The notes: generated by a model not told the origin, from the sequence alone. Numbered from the stretch's first letter, positions 18,552-27,030 are shown. The stretch: 64,000 nt of DNA from Candidatus Brocadia pituitae (GCA_017347445.1 AP021856.1:2674613-2738612); one strand, 5' to 3'. Made by a program: numbers and translations.

Positions 18552-20723
18552 CTAAAACTGATAGCTCAGGCCAACAAAAAACGTCCTTCCCGGCCTGGGT
18601 AAGTCATCGGGCACAGAGGGAGGAGCTGGATCGCTATAGTCTTTATCCAGGATGTTAAACACCGTTCCCTGTATTTCCATGGTCTTGAAGAATTCCTTTC
18701 CAATAACGGAAAGATTGAGGAGTGCGTAAGCTGGCAGGTCTTCCCTTTCGTCAGTATCAATTCTGGAGCGTCTTCCGCTAACAAAGGTACTCAGGTTGGT
18801 ATTAATGTACTTCCAGAAGTTTGCATTTACACCGATATTTCCAGTATGTTGCGCAACAAGTGGCAGGTCGTTTCCGTCTTCACCTTCAGGATTTTTAAAG
18901 GTATAATTCATAAAAACGTAGCTCCCTTTAGAAATATCTACCCTGGTTTCCATCTCAAACCCCTGAACATGGGCATTGGTTAGATTTTGATAATGACGCG
19001 GACTCGGTGCATTACGATCTACTGCAATGAGGTCTTTAATATCATTATAAAAATAGTTGATACTGCTTGTAACGTATTTGTTAAACTTATAATTCAATCC
19101 AATTTCATATGTTCTGATTTTTTCGGGATCAAGATCTTCATTCCCAAGTTCAATTTGAAACATTTCGTAAAAGGTAGGCGCGCGAAATGCCTCTCCATAC
19201 AAAAGCTTCAGAGATGCATCTTTCATAAATGCCCACGTTAACCCACATCGTGGACTGGTTGCCTGACCAAAATCATTATACCGGTCATGCCTGACCCCAA
19301 GGGTAACATTCAGGGTATCCGTAATATCCCATGTGTCCTGGAAATACAAAGACAGCACTCTTCGTGTAATATCCGGCAAAAAAAGAGAGGTATCAGAATA
19401 ATCCTGAATTTCATTGTTTGGATTTGGAGCACCGGTAACTGGATCAAAATTGGCTAAAAAATAATTATTGGATTGATTGATTAACCGATATTCCATACCA
19501 AACGTGAGGAGATTTCCATCAAACAATTTTACATCAAGCGGAATTTCAGTTCCTGCAATCCTTTCAATACCTTTAACAACATAAATCAATCCATCTGGAT
19601 ACGTGTAGGGGGGAAGAAACGTATTCTCCGGGTTCGACTCAAACTCGCTGTTACTGTCAAATTGATCATAATAGATCCTTGGTTTTACACTAAATCTCTC
19701 TTCAAAGGTCTTTTTATAGCCAATTTCACCAAATACATAGTTATTTTCTATTTCCGATTCATCATTTAATGCGAGGCCGCCCCCTATAAAAGGTTCACGG
19801 TTCTTGTTACTGTACCAACCCTGCAACCACAAGTCCTTATAGGTGGCCTTTAGGTTCAGTCCAAATTCTTGTCTTCCGTCGTGCACACTCCCTGGCGCTA
19901 ACGATGCCGACGACCCAAATATGCGATCAAGACCCGACTGCGCATCTTCTTCAACAATCCCATCAAACCCGCTCGTCTGCCGGTAATAAGCTATTCCAGA
20001 AATGTTAACCTTCCCAACTGCCTTTCCAAATACCGCATTCTCTTCATAGGTATCAAAGCTTCCGTATCCGCTGCTTATTCTTACGCCATCAATATCCCCT
20101 GCATCAAGGGTAATAATATTAATAACCGCCAGGAATGCATTTTCACCATACATAGCAGAACCTGGTCCCCGGATAATTTCCAGCTTCTTAATGTTTTCTA
20201 TGGGAAAATCATCAAACCTTCCAAAGGCTGAGCCGGTAGTATTTGTATTTACGGTATGTCCGTTGAGCATTAATTTTACTTTACTGGCGCCTTCAGCCCC
20301 ACGTACAATTGGTTCTACAACTCCCGTACCTGGTTCTTTTCGAATCTCAAATCCCGGTATGGTTCTTAGCAATTCAATCAAAGTACGGTATCCTAAATTT
20401 TTAATCTCCTCTCCGGTAATTACGGTAACGATACTTGGTGCCTTGTTAATTGGGGTTTCCTGTCGCGTAGCGATGGTTACTTCTTCTCCGGAACCAAACC
20501 AGACGGCTTCAGTTGCGATTTCTTCTGCCAGGGCAACTTCCATATCGTTGGGAAGCTTTTCTTTATTATTTGATAGGATCTCAGTTAATTGGCTTGTTTC
20601 CTTGGTCTCAATTGGGGATGTATCAGTACCTTCGGCAAAAATCCTGGTTGAATGATAAGAAAGGATGAAATAGGATAGAAAAAGGGAGGCGATTATTTGA
20701 GCTTTTTTTTTGTATTTGGTCAT
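18552..20723 (-). CDS. TonB-dependent outer membrane receptor
   Basis: A 723-residue outer membrane receptor for energised uptake of a scarce ligand (metal chelate, vitamin or glycan). It has a signal peptide (about 1-30), a plug domain with PSIVTVITGEEIKNLGYRTL and EIIRGPGSAMYGENAFLAVI, and a long beta-barrel ending in an aromatic residue (FVGLSYQF), as outer membrane proteins do. It resembles the CirA/BtuB class. ATG 20723 has GGAG eight bases upstream; an upstream in-frame start would spoil the signal peptide. A consensus sigma-70 promoter lies at 20829-20857. No TonB/ExbB genes or ligand-specific neighbours are present. Confidence 0.93.
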   Translation of the reverse strand: MTKYKKKAQIIASLFLSYFILSYHSTRIFAEGTDTSPIETKETSQLTEILSNNKEKLPNDMEVALAEEIATEAVWFGSGEEVTIATRQETPINKAPSIVTVITGEEIKNLGYRTLIELLRTIPGFEIRKEPGTGVVEPIVRGAEGASKVKLMLNGHTVNTNTTGSAFGRFDDFPIENIKKLEIIRGPGSAMYGENAFLAVINIITLDAGDIDGVRISSGYGSFDTYEENAVFGKAVGKVNISGIAYYRQTSGFDGIVEEDAQSGLDRIFGSSASLAPGSVHDGRQEFGLNLKATYKDLWLQGWYSNKNREPFIGGGLALNDESEIENNYVFGEIGYKKTFEERFSVKPRIYYDQFDSNSEFESNPENTFLPPYTYPDGLIYVVKGIERIAGTEIPLDVKLFDGNLLTFGMEYRLINQSNNYFLANFDPVTGAPNPNNEIQDYSDTSLFLPDITRRVLSLYFQDTWDITDTLNVTLGVRHDRYNDFGQATSPRCGLTWAFMKDASLKLLYGEAFRAPTFYEMFQIELGNEDLDPEKIRTYEIGLNYKFNKYVTSSINYFYNDIKDLIAVDRNAPSPRHYQNLTNAHVQGFEMETRVDISKGSYVFMNYTFKNPEGEDGNDLPLVAQHTGNIGVNANFWKYINTNLSTFVSGRRSRIDTDEREDLPAYALLNLSVIGKEFFKTMEIQGTVFNILDKDYSDPAPPSVPDDLPRPGRTFFVGLSYQF

Positions 20724-20828
20724 GGAAAATACTCCATGCGGGCAAAGAGACAAGCTTCAAGAGATATCATTCGTGAGTTATGTTGCCCACGATAAACGAA
20801 ACTCGATGTACCGTCTCAATAATGCGGC

Positions 20829-20857
20829 AGTATACATCAAGCAAAAAAAGGTGTCAA
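20829..20857 (-). promoter_or_regulatory. Sigma-70 promoter of the TonB receptor gene
   Basis: On the minus strand, TTGACA and TATACT are separated by exactly 17 bases. The predicted start lies about 95-100 bases before the receptor ATG. Confidence 0.8.
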
Positions 20858-20988
20858 TGAAATAATATTTTCATGAACACCACTTTTTTGTAATCTTATT
20901 TTGTCGGACGACTACAAAAAAAGCATGGCTGGCTCAACTTGCAGATTAACGAAGTTTAAATATCATTGTCAAATGCAAAGGGGATAAC

Positions 20989-21330
20989 ATGCGTTTTGCG
21001 GGGATAAAAGAACTGAAGCACAGTACAATGGACATCCTTAAAGAGTCTGAAAATGAAGACATAATAATTACCGCTTATGGTAAGCCAGTTGCCATCCTTC
21101 ACCATATTACAGAAGAAGATCTGACCGATTATCATAGAGAAAATGATCCGGTTTTCAAAACGAGAATTGAAGAGGCTTACACGGAATACCTGGTTAAGGG
21201 CGGGGTTCCAGCCGATGCCATAATGAAAAAACTGGTAAAAAACGACGTGGAACAAAAAAGGTTTGAGGTTATATTCAGCCCCTCTGTTCTCTTTCCCACA
21301 ATGTTTTTAGGTCTCTCTTGCCATGAATAA
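20989..21330 (+). CDS. Phd/YefM-family antitoxin-like protein
   Basis: A 113-residue protein whose first about 80 residues match the prevent-host-death fold (MRFAGIKELKHSTMDIL, then ITAYGKPVAILHH). Such proteins bind DNA and neutralise a Doc or RelE-type toxin. No toxin gene follows on the same strand. The last about 20 residues run antisense into the 3' end of the convergent ParE-like gene and look less family-like, so the C-terminus may be altered. It may be an orphan. Confidence 0.72.
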   Translation: MRFAGIKELKHSTMDILKESENEDIIITAYGKPVAILHHITEEDLTDYHRENDPVFKTRIEEAYTEYLVKGGVPADAIMKKLVKNDVEQKRFEVIFSPSVLFPTMFLGLSCHE

Positions 21331-21586
21331 GACCCAAAATAACAACACGTAATACTTTAATGCTATAAACAAGTCGATATTCTCTTACGAAAAGCTCGCG
21401 GATATTCGGATTGGAAATCTCTGGAACAATACGTCCTCGCGCAGAGAACTCGTTGAGTGAACGGCTTGCATCAAGAATTTCTTGCACAAATGCCGCAGCA
21501 TAAAAAGCAGAATCTCTCGCAATATAATCAGCAAGTGATTCAAGATCAGCAGTAGCTTCATGCGACCAAATTACTTTGCGAGCCAT
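21275..21586 (-). CDS. ParE/RelE-type toxin
   Basis: A 103-residue type II toxin with the ParE pattern: WSHEATADLESLADYIARDS, then a central helix, then RELFVREYRLVYSI and VVILGLIHGKRDL. ParE toxins poison gyrase; RelE relatives cleave mRNA. Its start overlaps the end of the antitoxin gene by 16 bases, the usual coupling. It converges with the Phd-like gene with a 56-base overlap. Confidence 0.85.
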   Translation of the reverse strand: MARKVIWSHEATADLESLADYIARDSAFYAAAFVQEILDASRSLNEFSARGRIVPEISNPNIRELFVREYRLVYSIKVLRVVILGLIHGKRDLKTLWEREQRG

Positions 21587-21759
21587 TTTGCCATTATCTT
21601 TTCTACTTCTGCCTGTGAGTAAACCCGGCCTTCTTCAGCATCCTTTAGACCACGTTCAATCTTCTGAAGGACATACAGGTGATACTGAATATCCTCTAAA
21701 GAACAATCCTCGGGCAACCGGTTGAGAAGCTCGAATACCTCTTTTTTTGCTGTTTGCAT
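21571..21759 (-). CDS. Antitoxin partner of the ParE-like toxin
   Basis: A 62-residue protein beginning MQTAKKEVFELLNRLPEDCS; the longer open frame upstream is not needed, and GGGGAG sits just before this ATG. It has a helical domain (LEDIQYHLYVLQKIERGLKDAE) and a C-terminal RVYSQAEVEKIMAKW motif common in antitoxins paired with ParE/RelE. It overlaps the toxin gene. Confidence 0.78.
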   Translation of the reverse strand: MQTAKKEVFELLNRLPEDCSLEDIQYHLYVLQKIERGLKDAEEGRVYSQAEVEKIMAKWLAK

Positions 21760-21967
21760 ATCTCCCCTTCCGTATAAATGGTTTTTTGGTATTCTAGTGG
21801 CAATTATTGATAAACCCGCTGTGTTTGTCAAACGATTTTTGGGATATTTGACTGAGTTCTTCAACCATTGACCGTCCTGAAATTATGTTGCGAATAAAAA
21901 AAGGCTTGAGAAGTTGACTGAAGAAGGTTAAAAAAACATGGTAGGCGATGCCTACCCCCCCAAGCTG

Positions 21968-22745
21968 TAGGGTCAAGGAATGGCGAGTTGCATTAGGTAT
22001 CCCCTTGTCTGTTTCTGCCGTTTCCAGCTTTGTGCCCGTTTAGGTTCTCCATAGTACTTTTCCATCCCCTGCCACATCAAACCGTACGTGAGGTTTTCCC
22101 TCATACGGCGTTCCTGTTCCCTTCTCAGCAAGGCATATCCACTAATCGACCAAGAGTCAATCGGTCTTCGCCTTGCTGTATATCTTTCCCCTCAGTTCCT
22201 GTAGACTTATGGAAGTTTTTATCATTCTTCCCTACTTCATCTCCAAAGAAAGATTTGAGATACAGCAGAGTCCCTTCGTCCCGGTCAGGTTATGATGTCC
22301 TTACCATCTTCACTACTACGGACTCATCCGCCACCCTCTCGCCTGTCAGCCTACTTCGTCTTTCGACTTATAAGGCTTACCTTGCTCCTGATACTTCTCT
22401 CAGGGACGAGGAGGGCTTCCCCAGTTGATTGCGTCTCTTTCTATCCGTGTCGCCGCTGATACCCCGTCACCGTCCTTATACCTTATTAACCAGTATGGCA
22501 AAAGAATTCTGTCTTCGCCTATTTGTGAAAGGCTCGACCAGCGAAATCACACCTTTACGAGGCTACTTCTACGTTCACGTACGTTACGACCCGGATATTC
22601 GCTCACCGGCCTTACGCCGACTTTGTCGATGGGCTTCAGAAGGCCACGTTTCCATCACCCCCTGCCATCCATGCTACATGGCTCTGGCTTCTACCATGAC
22701 GGGACTTCCACCCGCAAGAAGACACTACCCTTCGCTGGGCACGCG
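21968..22745 (-). mobile_element. ORF-less group II intron relic, copy B
   Basis: On the minus strand this unit begins GTGCCCAGCGAAGG and ends GACCCTAC, as group II introns do. It contains domain-I-like GCGGGTGGAAGTCCCG and the GGCGGATGAGTCCGTAG motif usually found near the start of the intron-encoded reverse transcriptase. A textbook domain V hairpin is at 22080-22109 (GCCGTATGAGG, GAAAA loop, CCTCACGTACGG). At about 778 bases it has no reverse transcriptase ORF, so it would depend on another copy for mobility. Confidence 0.75.
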
Positions 22746-23524
22746 TAGGGTCAAGGAATGGCGAGTTGCATTAGGTATCTCCTTGGCTGTTACTGCCGTT
22801 TCCAGCTTTGTGCCCGTTTAGGTTCTCCATAGTACTTTTCCATCCCCTGCCACATCAAACCGTACGTGAGGTTTTCCCTCATACGGCTTTCCTGCTCCCT
22901 TCTCAGCAAGGCATATCCACCAATCGACCCCAAGAGCGATCGGTCTTCGCCTTGCTGTATATCTTTCCCCTCAGTTCCTGTAGACTTATGGAAGTTTTTA
23001 TCATTCTTCCCTACCTCACCTCCAAAGAAAGATTTGAGATACAGCAGAGTCCCTTCGCTCCGGTCAGGTTGTGTTGTCCTTACCATCTTCACTACTACGG
23101 ACTCATCCGCCACCCTCTCGCCTGTCAGCCTACTTCGCCTTTCGACTTATAAGGCTTACCTTGCTCCTGATACTTCCATCAGGGACGAGGAGGGCTTCCC
23201 CAGTTGATTGCGTCTCTTTCTATCCGTGTCGCCGCTGATACCCCGTCACCGTCCTTATACCTTATTAACCAGTATGGTAAAAGAATTCTGTCTTCGCCTA
23301 TTTGTGAAAGGCTCGACCAGTGAAATCACACCTTTACGAGGCTACTTCTACGTTCACGTTCGTTACAACCCGGATAGTTGCTCGCCTGCCTTATTGCAGA
23401 CTTTGTCGATGGGCTTCAGATGGCAACGTTTCCATCACCCCCTGCCATCCATGCTACATGGCTCTGGCTTTTACCATAACGGGACTTCCACCCGCAAGAA
23501 GACACTACCCTTCGCTGGGCACGC
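22746..23524 (-). mobile_element. ORF-less group II intron relic, copy A
   Basis: A head-to-tail copy of the unit at 21968-22745 with a small number of substitutions. Domain V is at 22858-22887. The open frames seen across both copies on either strand come from structured RNA and are not genes. Copies A and B abut exactly. Confidence 0.75.
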
Positions 23525-23602
23525 CACTAATCAAGATGTAACACCTACACCCCCACGGGTTGACCCCAACAACCCCATGATCCCAACAACCCTTCATGTA
23601 TG

Positions 23603-25105
23603 TTATCGTCCGCATTGGCGGTGATTTTTTATTGCCTGGGAGAGTAATTCCAGAGGGGTATCTTGTCTTGGCAGAGGAGTATTGGAAGATTGCTCAAGCG
23701 AAATCCTATATGCACTAGCAATGGAGCGCAAAAATCTTTCAACCAGACTACGCATATAATCGCATGACGCAGAAGCTCCTGGTATTTCCGATCGAATAAC
23801 GCATCCTTTGTACCGCTCGAAATCTTCTCCAAGGCAACCATAGCACAGTAGTTGAGCCCAGCATTTCTGACAGGATTCGTTTGCGTACTTATCCGCGTCC
23901 GCTATAAAGCGCTTAATCTTTTCTTTTTCTTTGCCAACACTAGACACTTGATCGAGGATATTGAGAGGGATTTTCGGTTTTGGTTCAATCTGCGATCCAT
24001 TGACATTGCCAAAACTATACGCGTCGCACTGCATAAGCATAAAACACGCATACACATTACCATCGGCATTGACAGTAATTTCCGATTGTCCAGCAGGACA
24101 GTAATTCCAAATTGGTATCTTATCAATCAAACTATTCAGTATTCGTACTGCAATAGATACAGCTTTTGGAATTCCTCGAACTAAGTTCAAGATGGAGTAT
24201 TCGATTGCGTCTCCCTGTAGTCTTGAACAGACATCAAATGGAATGAACTCAGGATTGTCAGGAGAGGCAGACACAACAGGGCAATGCAATATGCGACAGC
24301 CGAACTCATCGTGAAAGAAATCCATCAAAGAAGTAATCTCGAAACCAAGTCGTAAATGATCTGCGGTATATGTACACTCGAATTCAACATTTAGTCCGCG
24401 GTCTAGAAATCGTTTCGCGTTGTGCATCACAGCCTCGTATGAACCTTTTCCTGATTTGGTAGGACGTTTAAGATCGTGAATTTTCTTTGGTCCGTCAAGA
24501 CTGAGCGTTACAGTGAATCCATAACCAGTCAGAATTTCAAGCATACGGTCGTCGATTGCATAACCATTCGTTGTGATCCCAAAACTTGGCACGTAAGCAA
24601 GTATTCCTTGTGTATGTAAGTAGCGGACATATTCACAAACAACCTCTATAATATCTCTATTTAGGGTGGGTTCTCCACCAAAGAAATTGATGTGTTCTAT
24701 CCGTGAATAGACCCGAACCGCCCAGTTTATCGCGTTCAGTGCAGTCTCCTTTGTCATCATCAGTCCGTTCATATTATAATAGGTGCCCATTGAAGCATAG
24801 CAATATGAGCAGCCAAGATTGCAAACATTACTGATCGATAACGTGAGACGGTCAAGAACTGGGTGCGGATCACAAGGTGTTCCAGTAGATGGATGTATGA
24901 GGTCGTACTCACTATGTAAACTGTTTCCTACTATTTCCTTATGCAATAACCGCTGAAATTCAGCATTGCCACCCACGGAGAGCTCATTCCAAGACACTCT
25001 GGAATTCACTTCTTTCAATGGGAGCAGCACTACACTAAAGTCTTTTTTGCGGAATAAAATGCTCAAATCATCTTGTTCGAAAATTTGGATTTCGCCGACT
25101 GACAT
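23603..25105 (-). CDS. Radical SAM/SPASM peptide-modifying enzyme
   Basis: A 500-residue enzyme of the radical S-adenosylmethionine class. The 4Fe-4S motif CNLGCSYC has Cys95, Cys99 and Cys102, followed by FFGGEPTLN (SAM contacts, about 141-149). The C-terminal SPASM region is Cys-rich (Cys336, 354, 360, 412, 415, 421, 424, 435, 448) and should hold two auxiliary clusters. An N-terminal domain of about 85 residues may bind a leader peptide. SPASM enzymes usually install thioether or carbon-carbon crosslinks in ribosomal peptides. It follows the CGCGCGCGC protein gene by 95 bases on the same strand, so that protein is the likely substrate. Confidence 0.92.
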   Translation of the reverse strand: MSVGEIQIFEQDDLSILFRKKDFSVVLLPLKEVNSRVSWNELSVGGNAEFQRLLHKEIVGNSLHSEYDLIHPSTGTPCDPHPVLDRLTLSISNVCNLGCSYCYASMGTYYNMNGLMMTKETALNAINWAVRVYSRIEHINFFGGEPTLNRDIIEVVCEYVRYLHTQGILAYVPSFGITTNGYAIDDRMLEILTGYGFTVTLSLDGPKKIHDLKRPTKSGKGSYEAVMHNAKRFLDRGLNVEFECTYTADHLRLGFEITSLMDFFHDEFGCRILHCPVVSASPDNPEFIPFDVCSRLQGDAIEYSILNLVRGIPKAVSIAVRILNSLIDKIPIWNYCPAGQSEITVNADGNVYACFMLMQCDAYSFGNVNGSQIEPKPKIPLNILDQVSSVGKEKEKIKRFIADADKYANESCQKCWAQLLCYGCLGEDFERYKGCVIRSEIPGASASCDYMRSLVERFLRSIASAYRISLEQSSNTPLPRQDTPLELLSQAIKNHRQCGR

Positions 25106-25200
25106 GACATCCTCCCTCTAAATCTACTTTATTTTTCCGCTATTTACTGAGCAGCTCATCCAAGTAGATGAGCTGCCCAGATTTAAGCGGCCTCAGTTTT

Positions 25201-25821
25201 CTAAGCCTCACGCTGCTTAGAAAAGAGACGCCCTATATTATAGTACCTGCTGTTTACACGCTCAGTGATAGAATCTGAAACTTTCTGATAACTCTCCAAA
25301 AAATCCGCCACTAAAAGAGTGTCTCTTACTTTAGCCGGAGTGTCAAGTTCGTTGAACGGATCAATTGAATATGGTTTCGTCTGATGATGGAGGGCGATTT
25401 TCTCTTGATAAGTTAGATTCCCCATCGCACGGCATCCACATCCACAGCCACACCCGCAGTTATCAGCTAAGTTGACTTTGCTAAAATAGGTTGCTTCAGG
25501 ATCTTCCGCAATTTGCCTAGCAAGTCTGTGTAACAAAGTGGATGTTTCAAGAACTGGCAGTTCCATCATGACCAGTAATGAAACCTGATCTGCAAAATCT
25601 ATGGACTTTCCTACCTCCTTTAGATCCTTGAGATGGCTTTGTCGCGGCTCGATCAGTTGTGTTTTGAAATTTTCATTTGCAATTTCCTGAAGTTCCTTTG
25701 GATTGTCAGTTGAGGGTAATCGAAACTCGGGACGCTTTTGCCTCTCCCTAATCCACTTATCATATAGCAGTACTGCGAGTTTTTGAGATTTCTGTTTGTT
25801 TATTTCATTTTCGATCATCAT
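25201..25821 (-). CDS. Cys-Gly repeat protein, candidate modified substrate
   Basis: A 206-residue soluble protein with five alternating Cys residues (Cys122, 124, 126, 128, 130) in NCGCGCGCGCR, set in the middle of an otherwise ordinary helical sequence. The block is encoded by mixed Cys and Gly codons, so it is not simple DNA slippage. No other Cys is present. AGGGAGAG lies before the ATG; the start may be either of two adjacent ATGs. Immediate placement before the radical SAM/SPASM gene suggests it is the substrate, with crosslinks or a metal site built in the repeat. It is long for a peptide precursor, so an active protein carrying the modification is equally possible. I do not recognise the family. 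Confidence 0.85.
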   Translation of the reverse strand: MMIENEINKQKSQKLAVLLYDKWIRERQKRPEFRLPSTDNPKELQEIANENFKTQLIEPRQSHLKDLKEVGKSIDFADQVSLLVMMELPVLETSTLLHRLARQIAEDPEATYFSKVNLADNCGCGCGCGCRAMGNLTYQEKIALHHQTKPYSIDPFNELDTPAKVRDTLLVADFLESYQKVSDSITERVNSRYYNIGRLFSKQREA

Positions 25822-26011
25822 AACTTACTCTCCCTTGGTCTTTTTTGGTTATACGAGACCAAACATTAATTAAGTTCTAAAATAAAAGTCGTAAAATATT
25901 ACATCTTTATTCCGGATAACGAATTTTCAGGTCTGAAATAACCACCTCCCTTCTACTTTCACCGTCTTATAGTCTTAAATACACCTCCTTGTATTGAGTC
26001 GTAACGCTCAA

Positions 26012-26046
26012 TTAAAAAACCTGGGAATCGCATTCATGCGATTCCC
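26012..26046 (-). terminator. Intrinsic terminator after the CGGC-motif gene
   Basis: On the minus strand, a perfect 11-base stem (GGGAATCGCAT, loop GA, ATGCGATTCCC) is followed by AGG and TTTTTT. It begins 15 bases after the stop of the small CGGC gene and lies about 190 bases before the Cys-Gly repeat gene, so it could reduce transcription into that gene. Confidence 0.82.
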
Positions 26047-26060
26047 CTACCCCGGGGGCA

Positions 26061-26270
26061 TCAACGGGTGAAAACCATCCAGCGGTTGAGGGTAGCCGCT
26101 CGCCGTTCGCAACCTCCGCAGGGCTTGATCCCAAAATAGGAGGTCGCCCGTTTAATCACATCGCCAAGCCCGATCTCCTCGTCTATAATAAACCCGGGCA
26201 GGCACACCCGGTGAGGCCGGATGACCGCTCAGGCTTGGGGTACACCTTAGCCTTCGCCTTCCTTTGTCAT
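26061..26270 (-). pseudogene. Small CGGC-motif protein gene, interrupted by frameshifts
   Basis: AAGGAGG precedes ATG 26270 at good spacing. The frame reads MTKEGEG then hits a stop. The next frame gives KVYPKPERSSGLTGCACPG, then the first frame resumes with IIDEEIGLGDVIKRAT and SYFGIKPCGGCERRAATLN to a stop at 26061. All three pieces look like one small protein of about 69 residues broken by two compensating indels. The GLGDVxKR...PCGGCxxRA pattern resembles a short Cys-motif protein I recall from various bacterial genomes. It could be a decayed gene, a sequencing error, or a real short gene starting at an internal GTG. Confidence 0.55.
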
Positions 26271-26351
26271 ACGATTTACCTCCTTGCATTCGCTGTTAAC
26301 AGGGATTGGTAGGCCGCATAGACTCATTTGCCAACACTTTTCTTTACTCGT

Positions 26352-26408
26352 AAAAACAAAAAAGCCTTACTGCAAAGGTTTTTCACAAACATCTTCGGCA
26401 GTAAGGCT
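26352..26408 (-). terminator. Terminator hairpin of the riboswitch
   Basis: An 11-base stem, AGCCTTACTGC with GCAGTAAGGCT, is followed on the minus strand by a TTTTTTGTTTTT tract. It sits seven bases after the aptamer's closing stem, as an expression platform would. Confidence 0.78.
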
Positions 26409-26414
26409 GTCTTT

Positions 26415-26526
26415 TTACGACTTAATAGTCAGGATATAGTTATCTTCTCTTAAAAACTACATCCCTGTATAAGAAGACCCTGTTACTTTGCGTCCCCTGA
26501 TCACTCAGGGTTTGCCTTTATCGTAA
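26415..26526 (-). ncRNA. Cyclic-dinucleotide riboswitch, GEMM-I (c-di-GMP-I) class
   Basis: Read on the minus strand, the segment has the GEMM-I core in order: GGCAAACC, a short helix CUGA-GUGA-UCAG with a GNRA tetraloop, then GGGACGCAAAG and a CAGGGUCU segment. A second helix UCUUCU/AGAAGA follows. UUACGA (26521-26526) and UCGUAA (26415-26420) close the whole domain as P1. The classical ligand is cyclic-di-GMP; a variant subgroup binds 3',3'-cyclic AMP-GMP. Here the base just before GGCAAACC is A where the Vibrio Vc2 RNA has G, which may bear on ligand choice. It lies upstream of the CGGC gene and the Cys-Gly/radical SAM pair. Confidence 0.8.
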
Positions 26527-26853
26527 TGGTACAATAGCTAATTTATAGTATTGCTATGTAAAAACTTCTTTTTGTATAAACATTTTTCACAGTTTTGCTA
26601 GACCTCTGTATCGTTCCGACTCAAGCTCCTGCTATCCACCCCCCTACCCCCGCCAGCGGGGGACAGATGGTTGTCCCACTCGTTGAGGAGAATAGCAGAA
26701 GGAGATGACAACTTTGAATTCCTTCGTTATCTTTGGATATAAGCAATGTCGGTACCAAATCAGGCTTGAAGTGGAATTCTCCTTAAAACCCCTTGTGTTT
26801 ACTGGGTTTCCGCTGGTTTTGAATTTTCCCCTTTATCTGGAGAAAACTGAAAA

Positions 26854-27030
26854 GTGTAACAGCTTGTGTAACATCCTCTAGCTGAAAAACCGGCTTATAA
26901 AAGGCCAAAAGAAATGAGGGAATGCCGTTAAGATGTGTGAAAATAAGTGTTTATGTGATGCAAGATGAACGATTCATGCAACAGAATGAAGTGTAACAAA
27001 AAGTGTAACATTTTGTGTAACAGTGTAACA
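26854..27030. repeat. Iterated GTGTAACA octamers
   Basis: Exact copies start at 26854, 26866, 26991, 27003, 27015 and 27023. Neighbouring copies are mostly spaced 12 bases apart, and the two clusters are about 125 bases apart. The regular phasing suggests protein-binding sites (operators or iterons). Confidence 0.75.

Noticed and set aside
22030-23624. Several long open frames on both strands within 22.0-23.6 kb
   Set aside because: They lie wholly in the duplicated group II intron units and reflect structured RNA sequence. No protein family fits.
25925-25962. Possible very short minus-strand peptide (GTG start, VKVEGRWLFQT) upstream of the Cys-Gly gene
   Set aside because: Eleven codons without a convincing ribosome site; too little to call.
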